From Parietaria judaica (taxonomy: Eukaryota > Streptophyta > Magnoliopsida > Rosales > Urticaceae), in the NCBI GenBank assembly GCA_954871525.1, contig OX940861.1, positions 34,981,201-35,045,200 of the forward strand: a stretch of 64,000 nt of DNA. The letters are read 5' to 3'. The translations under genes and the position numbers were made by a program. The notes beneath the pieces were generated by a model that had not been told where the DNA came from, did no database searches, and was given only the letters and a program-made list of their open reading frames with translations. Numbering within the stretch: the first letter of the stretch is position 1; each line of letters opens with the position of its first letter. Positions 11,190 to 22,598 of the stretch are shown here, one piece after another.

Positions 11190-14100
11190 TTAGAGAGAGA
11201 GAGAGACGGTTAGGGCATCATGGAATAGTTGAGTTGCTTTCTCTACCCCGACTGGATCGTCACTTCCATCAGGCATAATCCTAAAATACCGAATATTCTC
11301 GAGTGCAGCAAAGAACTGTCCAAAAAGCTCATCTTTAGATGGCCCTGCAAGAACATACTAAACATGATTGATATGTCCATTTAGTTTTACCGAAAAAACA
11401 AAAGAAACATAGAGTTATGAACCTACCAAATGCACGCGCTTTACTGGATGAATCCTCGGCCTGGTCAAATTTTGAACAATGAAATGGTAAATACCAAGTT
11501 TGAATTCAAAGGACTGATAACATAGTTAAAGAGATTCACAACATAAAGAATTAATATCCAATAAATAGTTAAATCAATGGTCTCATCAGCCAACTAAGAA
11601 AACAAGGAATCATATATGATGCCTTCTTTTTGTGTGCAAAACTCCAAATCTCAAGGAATAAACAAAAGAAGCCATTCATCATCAAATAATTGACAAGAAC
11701 TCACAGACGTGAGAAAATGTAAATACGGAGGCATTAGATTCGCGGGATGAAATGGTTGTCAGTTAACGAAATCTTGTTCAAGTTATGTCGAAGAAGTTGT
11801 TTAAAAGAATAAAAGAAAACTTCTGTTAAAAAATCACAAAAAAAATTGGATTAAAATCTCTGAAAGCTAGGAATCGGGTTTCGAATATAATGAGTCTCTT
11901 CACGATATAGTACTAAATTGAGTTTACGGAATGTGGCATGCCATTTTGATAGGATTTCAAACAACCCTACTAGCAGTTTCTTTCCTCTACAAATTAGCAG
12001 TGAGATCAGAACAATGCCTGTTATTGCCTGCTAAATACAAAGGCAGCACAATCTTGTCATTAAGTAACATATTAGCACACACGTCGGCTTGATAGAATCC
12101 AAAGTAGAAATCAAAGAGAAACTCACCGAGGTGGTGAGATTCTTGAACTTTTTGTTGATAGGAACGCGAAACAAAGACCAAAACCACCTGTTCTTTTGTT
12201 CTAGCGCAAGACCAAAAACTCTCGCCATGAGAACTACATATTTCTCACAATTTAAACATAGAAGAAAATCCTAATGGATGCATCTATGTATAGGATTAGA
12301 AACGCCGATCCCATATTTTTTGTAAACTACCTCTAAAAATTAAAAGACAATTAAACATAAATTAATAGCCGCTTGAAATTTTGCCGGGACAAGTGTCAGT
12401 TGTTGGTTCCTCTGTCGTGTCCTTCGGAGTCGTTGCAAAGTGATTGCGTAGCCAATATGTACACCTCAGTCCTGTAAGCGAGATCGATATTCTCCTTTAA
12501 CCCTCGTGGTTTCTTCCACATTCGCATATTTGCCCGGATCTCAGGTTTCAACCCCCTCAAGAACATGTCCACCAAGAACGAATTGGGCACCTCCGTAATA
12601 CGACACGAGAGCCGCTCAAACTCAGCCAAATACGACGCAACGTTCCCTTCCTGGGTCAACGACATCAACTGTTCATACTGCCCTCCCCGGACCTCCTCAA
12701 AACGCTCCAACAGTTTGGTCTTGAATTGCTCCTAATTGTAGAAAGGGTCTCGTTGCTCACAAAACCGAAACCAATGAAGCGCTTCGCCTTCTAAACATAA
12801 CCACGCAGCGTCCAACCTATCATCACCTACTATTCCCTTAGCCCAGAAGAATCTCTCAGCACGGTAGAACCACGTAAACGCGTCGCCGCCCTCAAAAATG
12901 GGTGTTTGTAGCTTCCGGGCCCACACGGCTAGAGGCGGGGTAGTCTTCGTTTGTGTCGGGGTTTGGCGCAACAAGTTCTCCGACGTAGAAAGTTTCTCAT
13001 TGTTCTTTTTAAAGGTGTGCAAAATAACCGGTAACCGAATTTTAAAATCGTAACCGAAAATTATCCGGTTTAAGATAACTGTAACCGAATTATTTTGAAA
13101 ACAGGTTAAGGTTAACCGTATCCGGTTTCAAACAGGAGAAGGTTACAGGTTATTTATTTTTTTAAACAAGTTATTTTAGTAACCGGTTTTTGTAACCGGT
13201 TTTAATATTAATTTTTTTATTTAAATATTTTAAAATTAAATTTAAGTAAGATTTTCTCTCTTTCTGTCAAAACCTCTTCAACTTCTTTCTTCTTCTTTTT
13301 CTCGCCTACCCTTTCTTCTTTCCTCCTCCTCGACTTTCTCTTCTTTTTTTCTCGCCTAATCTTCTTCAGTTGTTTTATCGTTCTCTACTTGATCTTGTTC
13401 ATTATCTATTATTGTTATGCTTCATATTATTTATTCAAGTTTTATTATTATTGTTCATTTGGACCGATATGTTTGATCGTTGCGATAAATTCTATCGAAT
13501 GCAATATTTTTTTAACAAAAAAAACAGGTTAAGGTTATTAAACAGTTAATTAGATTTTGATAACCGGTAATTAGGTTAACTGGTTTCAAAAACAGGTTAA
13601 GGTTATTTAAACATGACTAACCGAAATTAAGTTAAGGATACCAAATAGTGAAAAATAAATAGGTTAACCGACCGGTTGCAGCCCTAGTTCTTTTGGATGC
13701 ATTCTTCCAAATCCTGATGTGCGTCCGCCATTTTCAACATCTCGAATTCCATGCCAGAAATTTCTCTTGGAATGTGCTGCAGAGGCTTTCTACTTTGGAT
13801 TCCAACGCTTTCATCTGTTTCTGCGCAGCCGTCATTATTTCTCAGTCCCGATGAAGTACTCTGAATTTGATACCACTTTGACAGCACCCAAAATAGAAAT
13901 CGTAGAGAACTTACTGAGGCGATGAGATTCGCACACTTAGTTATTCGTAAAAACGACAAACAAATACCAGAAATACATGCCGTTCCTTTGACAGCAAGAA
14001 CAAAACTTTCTCCAGGATGTCTGGCAGATTTCTCACAATTCAAACATAAAGGAAACCCTATCCCTATTTATAAAATTGGAACTCATATATGGTAAATACC

Positions 14101-15004
14101 TCTAATACCACAACATAATGAGAATTGACGGCATAAGTAGTTAAAATTCTATGTCCTAGAAAAGCATATCTCCTCAACAACAATTAAAAACTACAAGACA
14201 GGTGTGAACTGAGAATGTACCAGAGGTGTCGCTTCCTTTGCACGATTCGAATTGAGACAGGTTTGAGAAATGGATGAACTTGGAGCATCAACTGAAGTTG
14301 ACTTAGGGTGAAGACCTACTTTATTCTCGTGGAGCTCTTCCGTTCCTAGTGAGCTAAAAATCTCAACCAGCGAGTCGGGTTTCGCTTGATCGCTCTCGGA
14401 ATCAAGCTTAAAAACAGCTTCTAGACATTCCCTTGCAACCTCAAGGCCTTCAAGATCAGCATCAGGAGCAGGTTCGACTGCCAAACAAGTTCCACCCACC
14501 AATCTCAGATTACAAAGTGATTCGTGTGTTTAGAGCAAAGAACGCACGGAAAACACATTCAATCACTATAAATCAAACTGAAGCCTGCAGTCAAATCTGA
14601 TCAAGCTCTTTAGTGTCATGATTCACATCAAATTCAACCTTTCGACTCCATTGTTACGGCATCAGCTTCTACAAACTAGAAGAACTAAAAACCTAAGTCA
14701 AAATAGTCCACACTCTGACCATTTCAGAAACACGAAGATCAAACTTTCTAGGGCTTCCAAAATCGAGCAACCACACATCCTATGATATTATGAACTCTTA
14801 ACGATCCGAAAATCGAAACACGCATATTCTACCGAGAAAACAATGGGAAGAACGACCCGATTCTCGGCCAAATTAGCTCACCAACACTTGATAATCACAA
14901 TAAATGTGGTTACAGAGAGAGAGACCTGAGTTGAGGAATTCCAGGAAGGCGCGAACAATGCGACGAGAGGCCGGAGAGTCAGTTCTGAGGTTCGGGATAG
15001 CCAT
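8805..15004 (-). CDS. SGTA: Small glutamine-rich TPR co-chaperone (SGTA/TPR8-like), complete
   Basis: Hsp70/Hsp90-linked co-chaperone of the SGT family, which handles tail-anchored and other hydrophobic clients in the cytosol (family knowledge). Ten exons on minus: 14926-15004, 14221-14477, 11427-11460, 11208-11344, 10874-10940, 10690-10789, 10290-10453, 9782-9828, 9585-9623, 8805-9125. Phases sum to 1245 bp, 414 aa. The N-terminus (SRRIVRAFLEFLNS, then EGLEVARECLE) is the SGT dimerisation domain. Residues about 185-300 form three TPRs (GNKAMQ..DAIELYNCAI; NDAIRDCLKSIEIDPNY; FADAINKG..LQLDPSN). The C-terminus has the NMFMNM and EEVSGTIRTVMEIF segments typical of SGT. Intron 2 is 2743 bp because of nested transposons. 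Exon 4 has a weak donor (ACC|GTCTCT). No frameshift or stop was found. Plant orthologue: Arabidopsis TPR8-type protein. Confidence 0.93.
9703..9768. repeat. Compound (GT)n(AT)n(AG)n microsatellite
   Basis: In SGT intron 8, ending about a dozen bases from the exon 8 donor at 9781. An open frame at 9666-9887 is read through the repeat and is not a gene. Confidence 0.95.
11155..11206. repeat. (AT)n(GA)n microsatellite touching an exon
   Basis: Lies in SGT intron 4; the GA part reaches directly to the exon 4 donor (exon ends at 11208), so the donor reads GTCTCTCTC on the minus strand. Confidence 0.9.
12396..13794 (-). pseudogene. Retrotransposon gag fragment, broken
   Basis: Gag-domain protein in pieces on minus. 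An N-terminal part at about 13695-13794 is followed, after the nested MITE, by 12732-13001 (TPIFEGGDAFTWFYRAE, ALHWFRF) and 12396-12731 (LERFEEVRGGQYEQLMSLTQ, VASYLAEFERLSCRI, FLRGLKPEIRANMRM). These motifs are typical of the Ty3/gypsy gag domain. Breaks: insertion of a hAT MITE at 13010-13686, one in-frame stop at 12732-12734, and a probable frame change near the N-terminus. The zinc knuckle is not seen. Not functional. Confidence 0.8.
13010..13686. mobile_element. hAT-type MITE nested in gag
   Basis: 677 bp with exact 8-bp duplication GTTCTTTT (13002-13009 and 13687-13694). The ends TAAAGGTGTGCA and, inverted, TAGGGCTGCAACC resemble the widespread plant hAT terminus TAGGGGTGTGCA. Subterminal regions repeat AACCGG and GGTTA words in both orientations. 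The centre (about 13250-13420) is pyrimidine-rich (CTTCTTCTT), like a transposase promoter leader, but there is no coding frame. Confidence 0.88.
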
Positions 15005-15639
15005 GAGAGAGAGAGAGAGTCGCTAGCAATCTTTGATTCCGTCTCCAAAGAGGAAAGAATTGGTTGAAACACTGAGATTTCGTTTCGTTCCCTACTATCG
15101 TCATGTATTTTTTATATATTTATTTTTCGTCCTAATAAATACAAATTGCGAGTTTTCATTTATTTTTTATCCAGTATTTTGCAAAATTATTAATTTACAA
15201 TTTGGTAGTTGGGCTGTTTATTTTTATTACATTTTCTTTTAGGTTTTTTTTTTCATACATATTCTCGCTTCTTCTCCGTGATTACTTCAGTTCGACGCTT
15301 TCTATTTCCCAAGATCCTCTCTTCCGACTCCGAACGTTTTTCTCTTCTCCATCGTACTCCTCGTTCTTCTGTTATGTTCATTCTGGTTCGAGAACGACTT
15401 CGAGCAACGAGGCTTTCTTCTCTTTGCTTTCCCGGCGAAGGACGATCCTTTCAGAGACGAGTTTCTCCGATCATCGTCTTCATCCTCCCCAAAGCCACAT
15501 AAATGGAGGTAAATGTTTATTCTTAAAGAAACATATGCTTTGCGAACTGTTTTGACTCGTAATGATGTTAGGGTTTACTTTTTTTACATGCAATATACTA
15601 TACTGTGTGGTTTACGAAGAAGAACGAGTGTAGGGTTGG
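15005..15639 (+). other. SGT promoter region and a possible orphan first exon on plus
   Basis: 15005-15200 is the SGT 5' flank. Then 15240-15500 is a pyrimidine-rich, CpG-containing stretch that looks like a plant 5' leader on plus, ending in ATGGAG|GTAAATG at 15503 (start codon plus donor). No downstream exon of a host gene is found before the transposon that begins near 15640. It could be a divergent gene cut off by the insertion, or the leader of the DUF1985 gene. Confidence 0.35.
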
Positions 15640-15883
15640 TTTCGTACCTATTACAGCAATACCGCTATCTATTTACGCTCCGCTGACAGAATACCGCTAG
15701 CAGTTCGCCGTTGGTCCGAATATACTGCATTACCGCTATGTTTTTTAGAATTGTCGTTAGCTATCTATTTACATCCCACTGTATATTACCGATAACGGTT
15801 TTTACTGTTGCTCCCTATATACTGCATTACCGCTATGTATAATAGAAACTAATCAAGTTATGATTTTTTTTTCGCTAAAATAG

Positions 15884-17177
15884 CTAAATACTATCCTCCG
15901 ACCGGATGAGTTGTACGACTGTGAGGTCATCACCGAAGAAGCAAACTTCTTGACGATCATGAATATCATTAAGGAGAACCTGACAGCGGGAGAGGAAGAG
16001 TGGTTCCGGCGCACATAGTTTGGGCCTCTATTAGATGTCCCCATCCACTACGAGTACTCTCCCCAACTGTTGTGGAATTTGTTTTCGAGAAGCACTACAC
16101 ATTAAGAGCCATTCGAGCTGTGGATGTTGGTGAACAATGTTCCATTACGATACGGGGTTCGAGAATTTGCCATCATCACTGGGCTGAATTGCGGACCCGA
16201 GCCGGACCTTGAAGCTATTGTTGGACGAGGCTTCGAAAATAATGACGCATTCAAGCAACGGATGTGGCCACATGCAGGCTCTTCGGTCAAATTAGGAATG
16301 CTGGTGTCCAAATTAGATAACAGTCATCTTCATCCGATTGTGAGCAGCGACGACAAGAGAAGGTTGGCATGCCTCTGCTTCGTCTTCGGAGTGTTGTTAC
16401 CCCATCCTGGTGAAACTAGTTTGCCTAGGGAATTCTTGTCCTTGGCGGAGGACCTTGACGTATTCGTTCCATATCCTTAAGGCCGACAGTCATTCATGTT
16501 ATCGGCACAGAATCTCCGGAAGAAAGCACTTAAGGAGTTGCGAAACAACATCCCTAGACAACGAGCAACAGGGCCACTGCGGATCCCAATGATGGGGTTT
16601 CCTGGGTTCATAGACCCGCTACTGGTATATATGTAATGGTTTTAAGTTATTTATTTACAATCGACATCTTATGTGCGAATTTTGCATGTTAACTTCATGC
16701 AGATTTTAGCATACGAGTGTTTGCCTGGTCTGGCACATGTCTTGGCGGACCCACGAGAGTCGGAGGAGTCACCTCGTATGTGCCAATGGACAACACGGCC
16801 AGTCGGGAATATCGATCTTCACCGCCTGTCAATTCGAAACGTTATTTTGCATGGAGCGGATCCGAGGGTTGGTTGATCTATTATAAATCCTTCAATATCA
16901 ACTACTATTTGAGAAAATAACTATACTCTTTAATTTGCAGGGACAATTGAGTATTCTCATTCCTACGGAGATGGAAGCTGCGTTGCCGCATATAAACTCC
17001 CTAGATCATCCCCTTGTTCGTCGACCCCCCATGTTAGAGATGCTCGTGCAGGCATTGGAAGGTGGTGAAAAGATCGTCCAGCGACTGCGGGATCCGCTGC
17101 CACCGCCACCTCCACCTTCACAGTCACCGGAGTCCGAAGAAGCTACTTCTTATAGTAGTTATAGTTGTGCACAATGA
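15884..17177 (+). pseudogene. DUF1985 domain protein of a plant transposon, with stops
   Basis: Three exons with GT-AG borders: 15884-16624, 16703-16867 and 16941-17177. The DUF1985 signature is clear around 16060-16180: a block starting FGPLLDVPIHYEYS, then LRYGVREFAIITGLNCG. Later come LAYECLPGLAHVLADP and a proline-rich tail (DPLPPPPPPSQ) ending in a natural stop at 17175-17177. In-frame stops at 16016-16018, 16103-16105 and 16478-16480 make it a pseudogene. DUF1985 proteins in plants are mostly carried by MULE- or CACTA-like elements; the biochemical role is unknown. The normal start codon is not identified. Confidence 0.75.
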
Positions 17178-17574
17178 AATTTAAACTATGTTTTGGACTA
17201 GTATGTTTAATATTACCATTCTCAATTAGTCGTGTATTTAAACTATATTTTGATTCCCGCTAGTAGTATTTGAATTTCTGCTAGTAGTATTTTAATTCCC
17301 TCAACATTGTTGTTATTACCGCTAGTAAATTTGTTATTATCGCTATAGACGTTGTGCTACCGCTATCAATATTCAGTGTAAATTAAATATAGCGGTATAC
17401 ATATACATATAAAATACGAATATGTAAGCCGGGATAAATGACAATATTGTGTAGAATAACGAGTTTACTTTTCCCGCACTATTTTCTTGTTCTCTTTTCC
17501 TTTTCGCCTTCTTGGATGGGATAAATATTATAATTAATGACGAGCATATATGGCGGTATAAATGTAAAAATTAA

Positions 17575-19240
17575 TGACGGGACTACGAGTTGTATCTTGG
17601 ATTAGTGTGTCACTCATTCGCCTTCAAATAATCGGTTATATTTACTAGGACCATTAATTTGGTGGTTTTGTATCAAATCGAAGCGTTAGGTTTCAAAGGA
17701 ATAAATGTATGTCTCTCGAGTGTTTCGCTAGAAACAATAAATGTATGCATTCAATTGTCTACTAGCATTTTTTTATATCAATTGCCTATCATATATATTA
17801 TTTGCCTAACTATTTATTCTAAGAAACGTGAAACTATGCACTAAATTAATTAATAAGGAAAAAAAATTAAAATTATTTACTTAAAACCAAATACCGCTAC
17901 GTGTGTAACCATATCGGTATCCCGCAGTACCTTGCGGTAACTTGGAAAGAAGATAGCGGGAATGCACGTTGTATCTTGGAGCAGTGTGTCACTCGTTTAT
18001 CTACTACTATTTAAGGGTTTGAGAGCGAATATAAACTCATTTTATCAAATTTATTATATATTGTTCGCCGATGGGTGTAAAATGATCAAGACCATATGTA
18101 TCAAACACATAAGCTCCTTCTTAGTCTATACACAGTAAGTCTATCAATGTTGTGTTCTATGCAATTGTCTATCATATCTATTATTTTCCTAACTATTTAT
18201 TCTCAAACACGTGAAACTATGCACGAAATTAATTAATAAGGAAAAAAAATTAAAATTATTTACTTAAAACAAAATATCGCTACGTGTATAACCATAGCGG
18301 TATCCCGAAGTGCCTAGCGATAACCTGGAAAGAAGATAGCGGGACTGCGCGTTGTATCTTGGATTAGTGTGTCACTCGTTTATCTACTACTATTTAAGGG
18401 TTTGGGAGTGAATATAAACTCATTTTATCAAATGTATTATATATTGTTCGCCGATGGGTGTAAAATGATCAAGACCATATGTATCAAACACATAAGTTCA
18501 TTCTTAGTCTACACGCATTAAGCCTATCAATGTTGTGTTCTATGCAATTGTCTATCATATATATTATTTTCCTAACTATTTATTCTCAAACACGTGAAAC
18601 TATGCACGAAATTAATTAATAAGGAAAAAAAATTAAAATTATTTACTTAAAACAAAATATCGCTACGTGTATAACCATAGCGGTATCCCGAAGTGCCTAG
18701 CGATAACCTGGAAAGAAGATAGCGGGACTGCGCGTTGTATCTTGGATTAGTGTGTCACTCGTCTATCTACTACTATTTAAGGGTTTGAGAGTGAATATAA
18801 ACTCATTTTATCAAATGTATTATATATTGTTTGCTGATGGGTGTAAAATGATCAAGACCATATGTATTAAACACATAAGCTCATTCTTAGTCTACACTCA
18901 TTAAGCCTATCAATCTTGTGTTCTATGCAATTGTCTATCATATATATTATTTTCCTAACTATTTATTCTCAAACACGTGAAACTATGCACGAAATTAATT
19001 AATAAGAAAAAAATATAAAATTATTTACTTAAAACCAAATATCGCTACGTGTGTAACCATAGCGGTATCACGCAATACCTAGCGGTAATTTAGAAAGAAG
19101 ATAGCAGGAGTGCACGTTGTATCTTGGATTAGTGTGTCACTCGCTGATCTTCTACTATTTAAGGGTTTGGGAGCGAATATAAACTCATTTTATCAAATGT
19201 ATTATATATTGTTCGCCGATGTGTGTAAAATGATCACTCG
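17575..19240. repeat. 383-bp tandem repeat array
   Basis: The marker CGCTACGTGT recurs at 17895, 18278, 18661 and 19043, a period of 382-383 bp, with partial units at both sides (about 4.3 copies). Units share ATAGCGGTATCCCG, TTGTATCTTGGA, GTGTGTCACTCG and TTAATTAATAAGG. The two central units are nearly identical; the outer ones differ more. No coding frame. It stands between the DUF1985 gene and the transposase remnant. Confidence 0.92.
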
Positions 19241-19249
19241 TTTATCTTC

Positions 19250-19807
19250 TTGAAGGAATGCTCGAACACCTGTTCCTCCTCCCAGAAAACCGCCCCGAAT
19301 GTGGTGTGTGGTTTTATCTCGTACAACGGACCTCCGACTCGCACCAGACCGCATACTTTCAAAACTTCATCGTTAGTAGGTAGCCGACCCCGCCACCGGA
19401 AGTGCACCACACCAACTGCTGATAACGGGCCTCATTTGGCGCCGGGAGGACTCCATATCGACATTGTTGATGGAGTTGGCCATGAGAGAATATGAGTAAG
19501 TATTAGAGATTGGGTCAATCAGGCTTTCACGATAACCCATTATGAAGGAACTTCCATCACTGTCAGTTGTAACGCATGCGCATAATTTGAAAATGGAAGG
19601 TCGCTCGCTCAGTAACAAACATAATCTCGGTAATAACAATAATAAATAATTATCCGTTACACATTTAGTTAATGAAAGGTTCAGTTTCCATAAAAAAAAT
19701 AAAACAAAAAACAAACAAAAAAAACATGAGACATCAAACCGCCGACCATACGAAGCACCTCGTCCCACATATGAGCATCTACATTGTATATCCACTTTCC
19801 TCAACAA
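19250..19807 (-). pseudogene. Transposon-encoded exon remnants of unknown family
   Basis: On minus, two exon-like stretches: one around 19725-19785 reads NVDAHMWDEVLRMVGG. The other, around 19250-19490, reads MANSINNVDMESSRR and, in a second frame, KVCGLVRVGGPLYEIK and TTFGAVFWEEEQVFEH. The frame change near 19375 suggests a frameshift or an intron. The family is not recognised. By position it should be downstream of the MULE-like N-terminal piece at 25878-26240, from which the gypsy insertion separates it. Confidence 0.4.
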
Positions 19808-19935
19808 TTGACGCTCACCAAGACATAGGCATCAAGAAAATGAAAACGACTCAAACTTAAAATTCAAATACCTTAACATTATACAATACCGCTATAATTA
19901 TTATTACCATGATACATATTATCGCTACGTTATAC

Positions 19936-20414
19936 TGTTACGGACCCTCGGTTCGGAATCACCTATCAACGCTGTAGAAGAGGAAAAGGAGCAACACCCA
20001 AGAGTGGCTAAGAAGACGAGAATGAGAGATCAACTCTTTTATTTTTCTGCTTTATGTCGTTTGACTTCCTTTGAGGTCGTTTTCTGAGTTTGGTCGTTTA
20101 GACCACTCATTGTCGTTTTTTTAGCATGACTTTTGTATTGTCGTTTGGGTGTGAAGAAGGGGTATTTAAACCTTCTCCATGAATGAAATAATGAGCCTGG
20201 AATTAACTCTAAACCCAATTAGGGTTAGGGTTTTATACAGGTCTTATTCTCTAACAATTCGTACGCCTCCATTACTCGACTTTTTCCTCTTCTTGTCTTC
20301 TTCGTGATAGCACCACGGCTCGGAGAGGTCGATTTCGTCGAGGACGAGGTGCAGCTTCCTCGGGGTTGAGGAACACTCCGCCGATTACACGAGCTCAAAC
20401 TCGGGCTCCTATCA
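19936..20414 (+). repeat. 5' LTR of the gypsy element
   Basis: 479 bp, TG...CA ends. Contains GGTATTTAAACC near 20160 as a possible TATA region and AATGAAATAATG before the probable RNA end. Confidence 0.95.
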
Positions 20415-20417
20415 CTT

Positions 20418-20430
20418 TGGTATCAGAGCC
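20418..20430 (+). other. Primer binding site, initiator Met tRNA
   Basis: TGGTATCAGAGCC, three bases after the 5' LTR, the standard plant iMet primer site. Confidence 0.93.
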
Positions 20431-20449
20431 CAGCTCGATCCCGAAGACG

Positions 20450-22546
20450 ATGGAAGCTCAAGGCGAGACGGATGGGTCAGGCTCAGGCAGCGACGGCGAG
20501 CGCATCCGCGTATACGTCAACCACGCTCTGCAAGCCCAGGAGTTGGTGACCCGATCTGAATTAGCAGCAACGCTCGCTGGGTCCGAGGAGCGCCTCAACA
20601 CGCGTTTGGAAGGGATTTTGCCAGAGATAGCTGCGTCGGAGGCCCGCCAGGCAGCTCTCATGGCGAAAATGCACAGGGATATGGAGATGAGGATGGCTGC
20701 TCGTGCGCAACCGCCGAACAGTCCTAGCGATCAGCCGATTTCCGTCGCCACAGGAGGGGAGAGCTTGATCTCCGCTGCAATGCCTAAACCGACCACCGAG
20801 AAGACTCCCTTCAAGCCAAACGAGGTACATCCTGAACACCCCCGCAGGTCTGGTGATGTTAGGATGGAAGACCCACGCCGAACTGAGGATGTGAGGTTTG
20901 TGGAGGAGCGTTTGGCGAGAAACGACGAGCGGGGAGAGGATTGGAGGAGAGGGGATGCGGAACAGAGAATGGGTAGTGGGAGACTACCACGAGGAAGGCG
21001 AGCGTATAGTGAGGAAGGGCCATGGGGGTCGGGAACGAAGAAGACCACGAGTGAGGGATATTTCGGGGTTGATATGGGGGGAGCTTGGCCGGTTAAACCC
21101 ATAGGTCGGGGAGAATTCATCGAGTTGGATGACGAGCGCAATCGGAACCGACACACGCAGGAGCTACCCCGTGTGGATCTTCCCACCTTCGATGGCGAAC
21201 CGGGGACCGACCCGTCCAAATGGTTGAAGAAATGTGAGGATCACTTTGACGATCAATGGATTGGGGACGACGATTCCAAAGTGCGTCACGCACGGGGAGC
21301 AATGATCGAGACGGCCCGAGAGTTGTACGATAACGTCCGACACTTGGTGGAGGACCGGCTTTCGTGGAGAGAATTCAAGGAGCACATCATGGACCGTTTC
21401 GGGCTTCCGGAACTCTCAAACCCTTTGGGCGAGCTCACCCACCTTCGGTGCACCGGCTCGATCGACATATATTGTAAGCGCTTCGAATAATTATGTTACA
21501 AAAGCCATAAACTCCCTAGTCATATTAAAATTTGGCAATTTTGTGCGGGTTTATCTAACGATTTGCGCCGTGTGGTCGAGTATCACAAACCGGAGACCGT
21601 ATTTTCGGCGATGAAGTTGGCTCGCAACAACGAGTATCAAGTACCACCAGATCGAGGACCTCGCTCATTCGGGGGGTATACCACGCCGGTCTTACTCCGA
21701 GACTCAAGGGGGAGCGAAGCGTCCCACGAGCGCACCGCGACCAAACCGCGGGAAAACAAGCCCGAACCGTCAAAGAAGGTGTGGAAGAAATTGACGGGAC
21801 CGAAGATGATGGAGAGGCGGAAACAAGGGCTTTGTTTTAATTGTGTCGACTTGTTCACCCATGGGCACGTGTGCAAGCCGGTTTTGTTCTACATCCGACC
21901 GTTGGTTGCCGAGGAAGAGAACACCGAAGAGATCGAGGAGGACTTCACCGAGGAGGATTTCTCCTCGGCCTTGATCTCCTCGTGTGCTTTCAAGGGGAGT
22001 GTCACGGCAAAGACATTCCAAGTTCGAAACACGATCAAAGGGAAAGAGGGATGGACTCTCATTGACACCGGGAGCACTCACAACTTCATTAAGAAGAGCT
22101 TTGTGGAGGAAACGGGGCTGCCCATGCTCCGTAAACCGGGGCTCTCCGTAGAACTCCCAAACGGGGGTCGCCTTATCATCGAGGGGTATTGCAAGGGGGT
22201 TCCGATGTTGGTCCAAGGCCATGAGTTCAGCGTGAATTGTTTCGTTATTTCGCTCGAAGGATTTGACGTCATCTTGGGTATGACGTGGCATAACTCCCTC
22301 GGCCAAGTGATTTGGGATGGAGGAGCACTCACTGTGTCCTTCTCGGAAGATGGGAAGAAGGTGCTTTGGAATAGCGAGACCGCGTCGAAGGAAGAGGCCC
22401 CACGACTTAACCATATTGGTGACGAAGAATTTGACTTGGAAGCTTGGTTCGACGATGTAGACGAGGTGTTCATGACAAGCCATCCACGGAACATCGCGGA
22501 AGAGGAAGGCTCGGAAGGGAGAAAAGATTGCGCTTTGGGTTCTTGA
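20450..22546 (+). pseudogene. Gypsy gag and aspartic protease region
   Basis: Gag most likely starts at the ATG at 20450, after the primer site; an earlier ATG at 20366 lies in the LTR. The gag domain shows LPTFDGEPGTDPSKWL (about 21170) and, after the break, CAGLSNDLRRVVEYHK. A degenerate zinc knuckle (CFNC...GHVC, 21835-21890) follows, then the retropepsin motif LIDTGSTHNFI (22060-22095). Breaks: a TAA at 21488-21490 inside gag, and loss of frame near 22546, before the RT. Everything from 20450 to 22546 is otherwise in one frame. Confidence 0.9.
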
Positions 22547-22598
22547 GAATGGAGGACTCGACTCCGTCTTAGGAAGCCTCCTAGCCAAGTTCGAGGAT

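Larger units (their letters stand above)
12090..14112 (-). mobile_element. Decayed LTR retrotransposon with gag only, inside SGT intron 2
   Basis: Two diverged copies of a ~230-bp sequence, 12090-~12330 and 13879-~14112, share TAGAAATC, a GAGATTC stretch and TTTCTCACAATT, and read as 3' and 5' LTR of a minus-strand element. Next to the inner edge of the 5' LTR lies a primer-binding-site relic (TGGTATCA on minus, 13869-13878), matching the usual initiator-Met-tRNA type. Between them only gag remains; no protease, RT or integrase is seen. The outer ends are approximate and no target duplication was found, so this is an old or truncated copy. Confidence 0.65.

Noticed and set aside
15202..15555. 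Overlapping plus ORFs of 97 and 117 aa
   Set aside because: Phenylalanine/serine-rich readings of a T/C-rich leader; no domain.
17575..19240. CRISPR-like array
   Set aside because: Units are 383-bp tandem repeats without spacers, in a plant nuclear transposon.
20366..20449. Upstream start of gypsy gag
   Set aside because: It lies in the 5' LTR and crosses the primer binding site; the ATG at 20450 is the plausible start.
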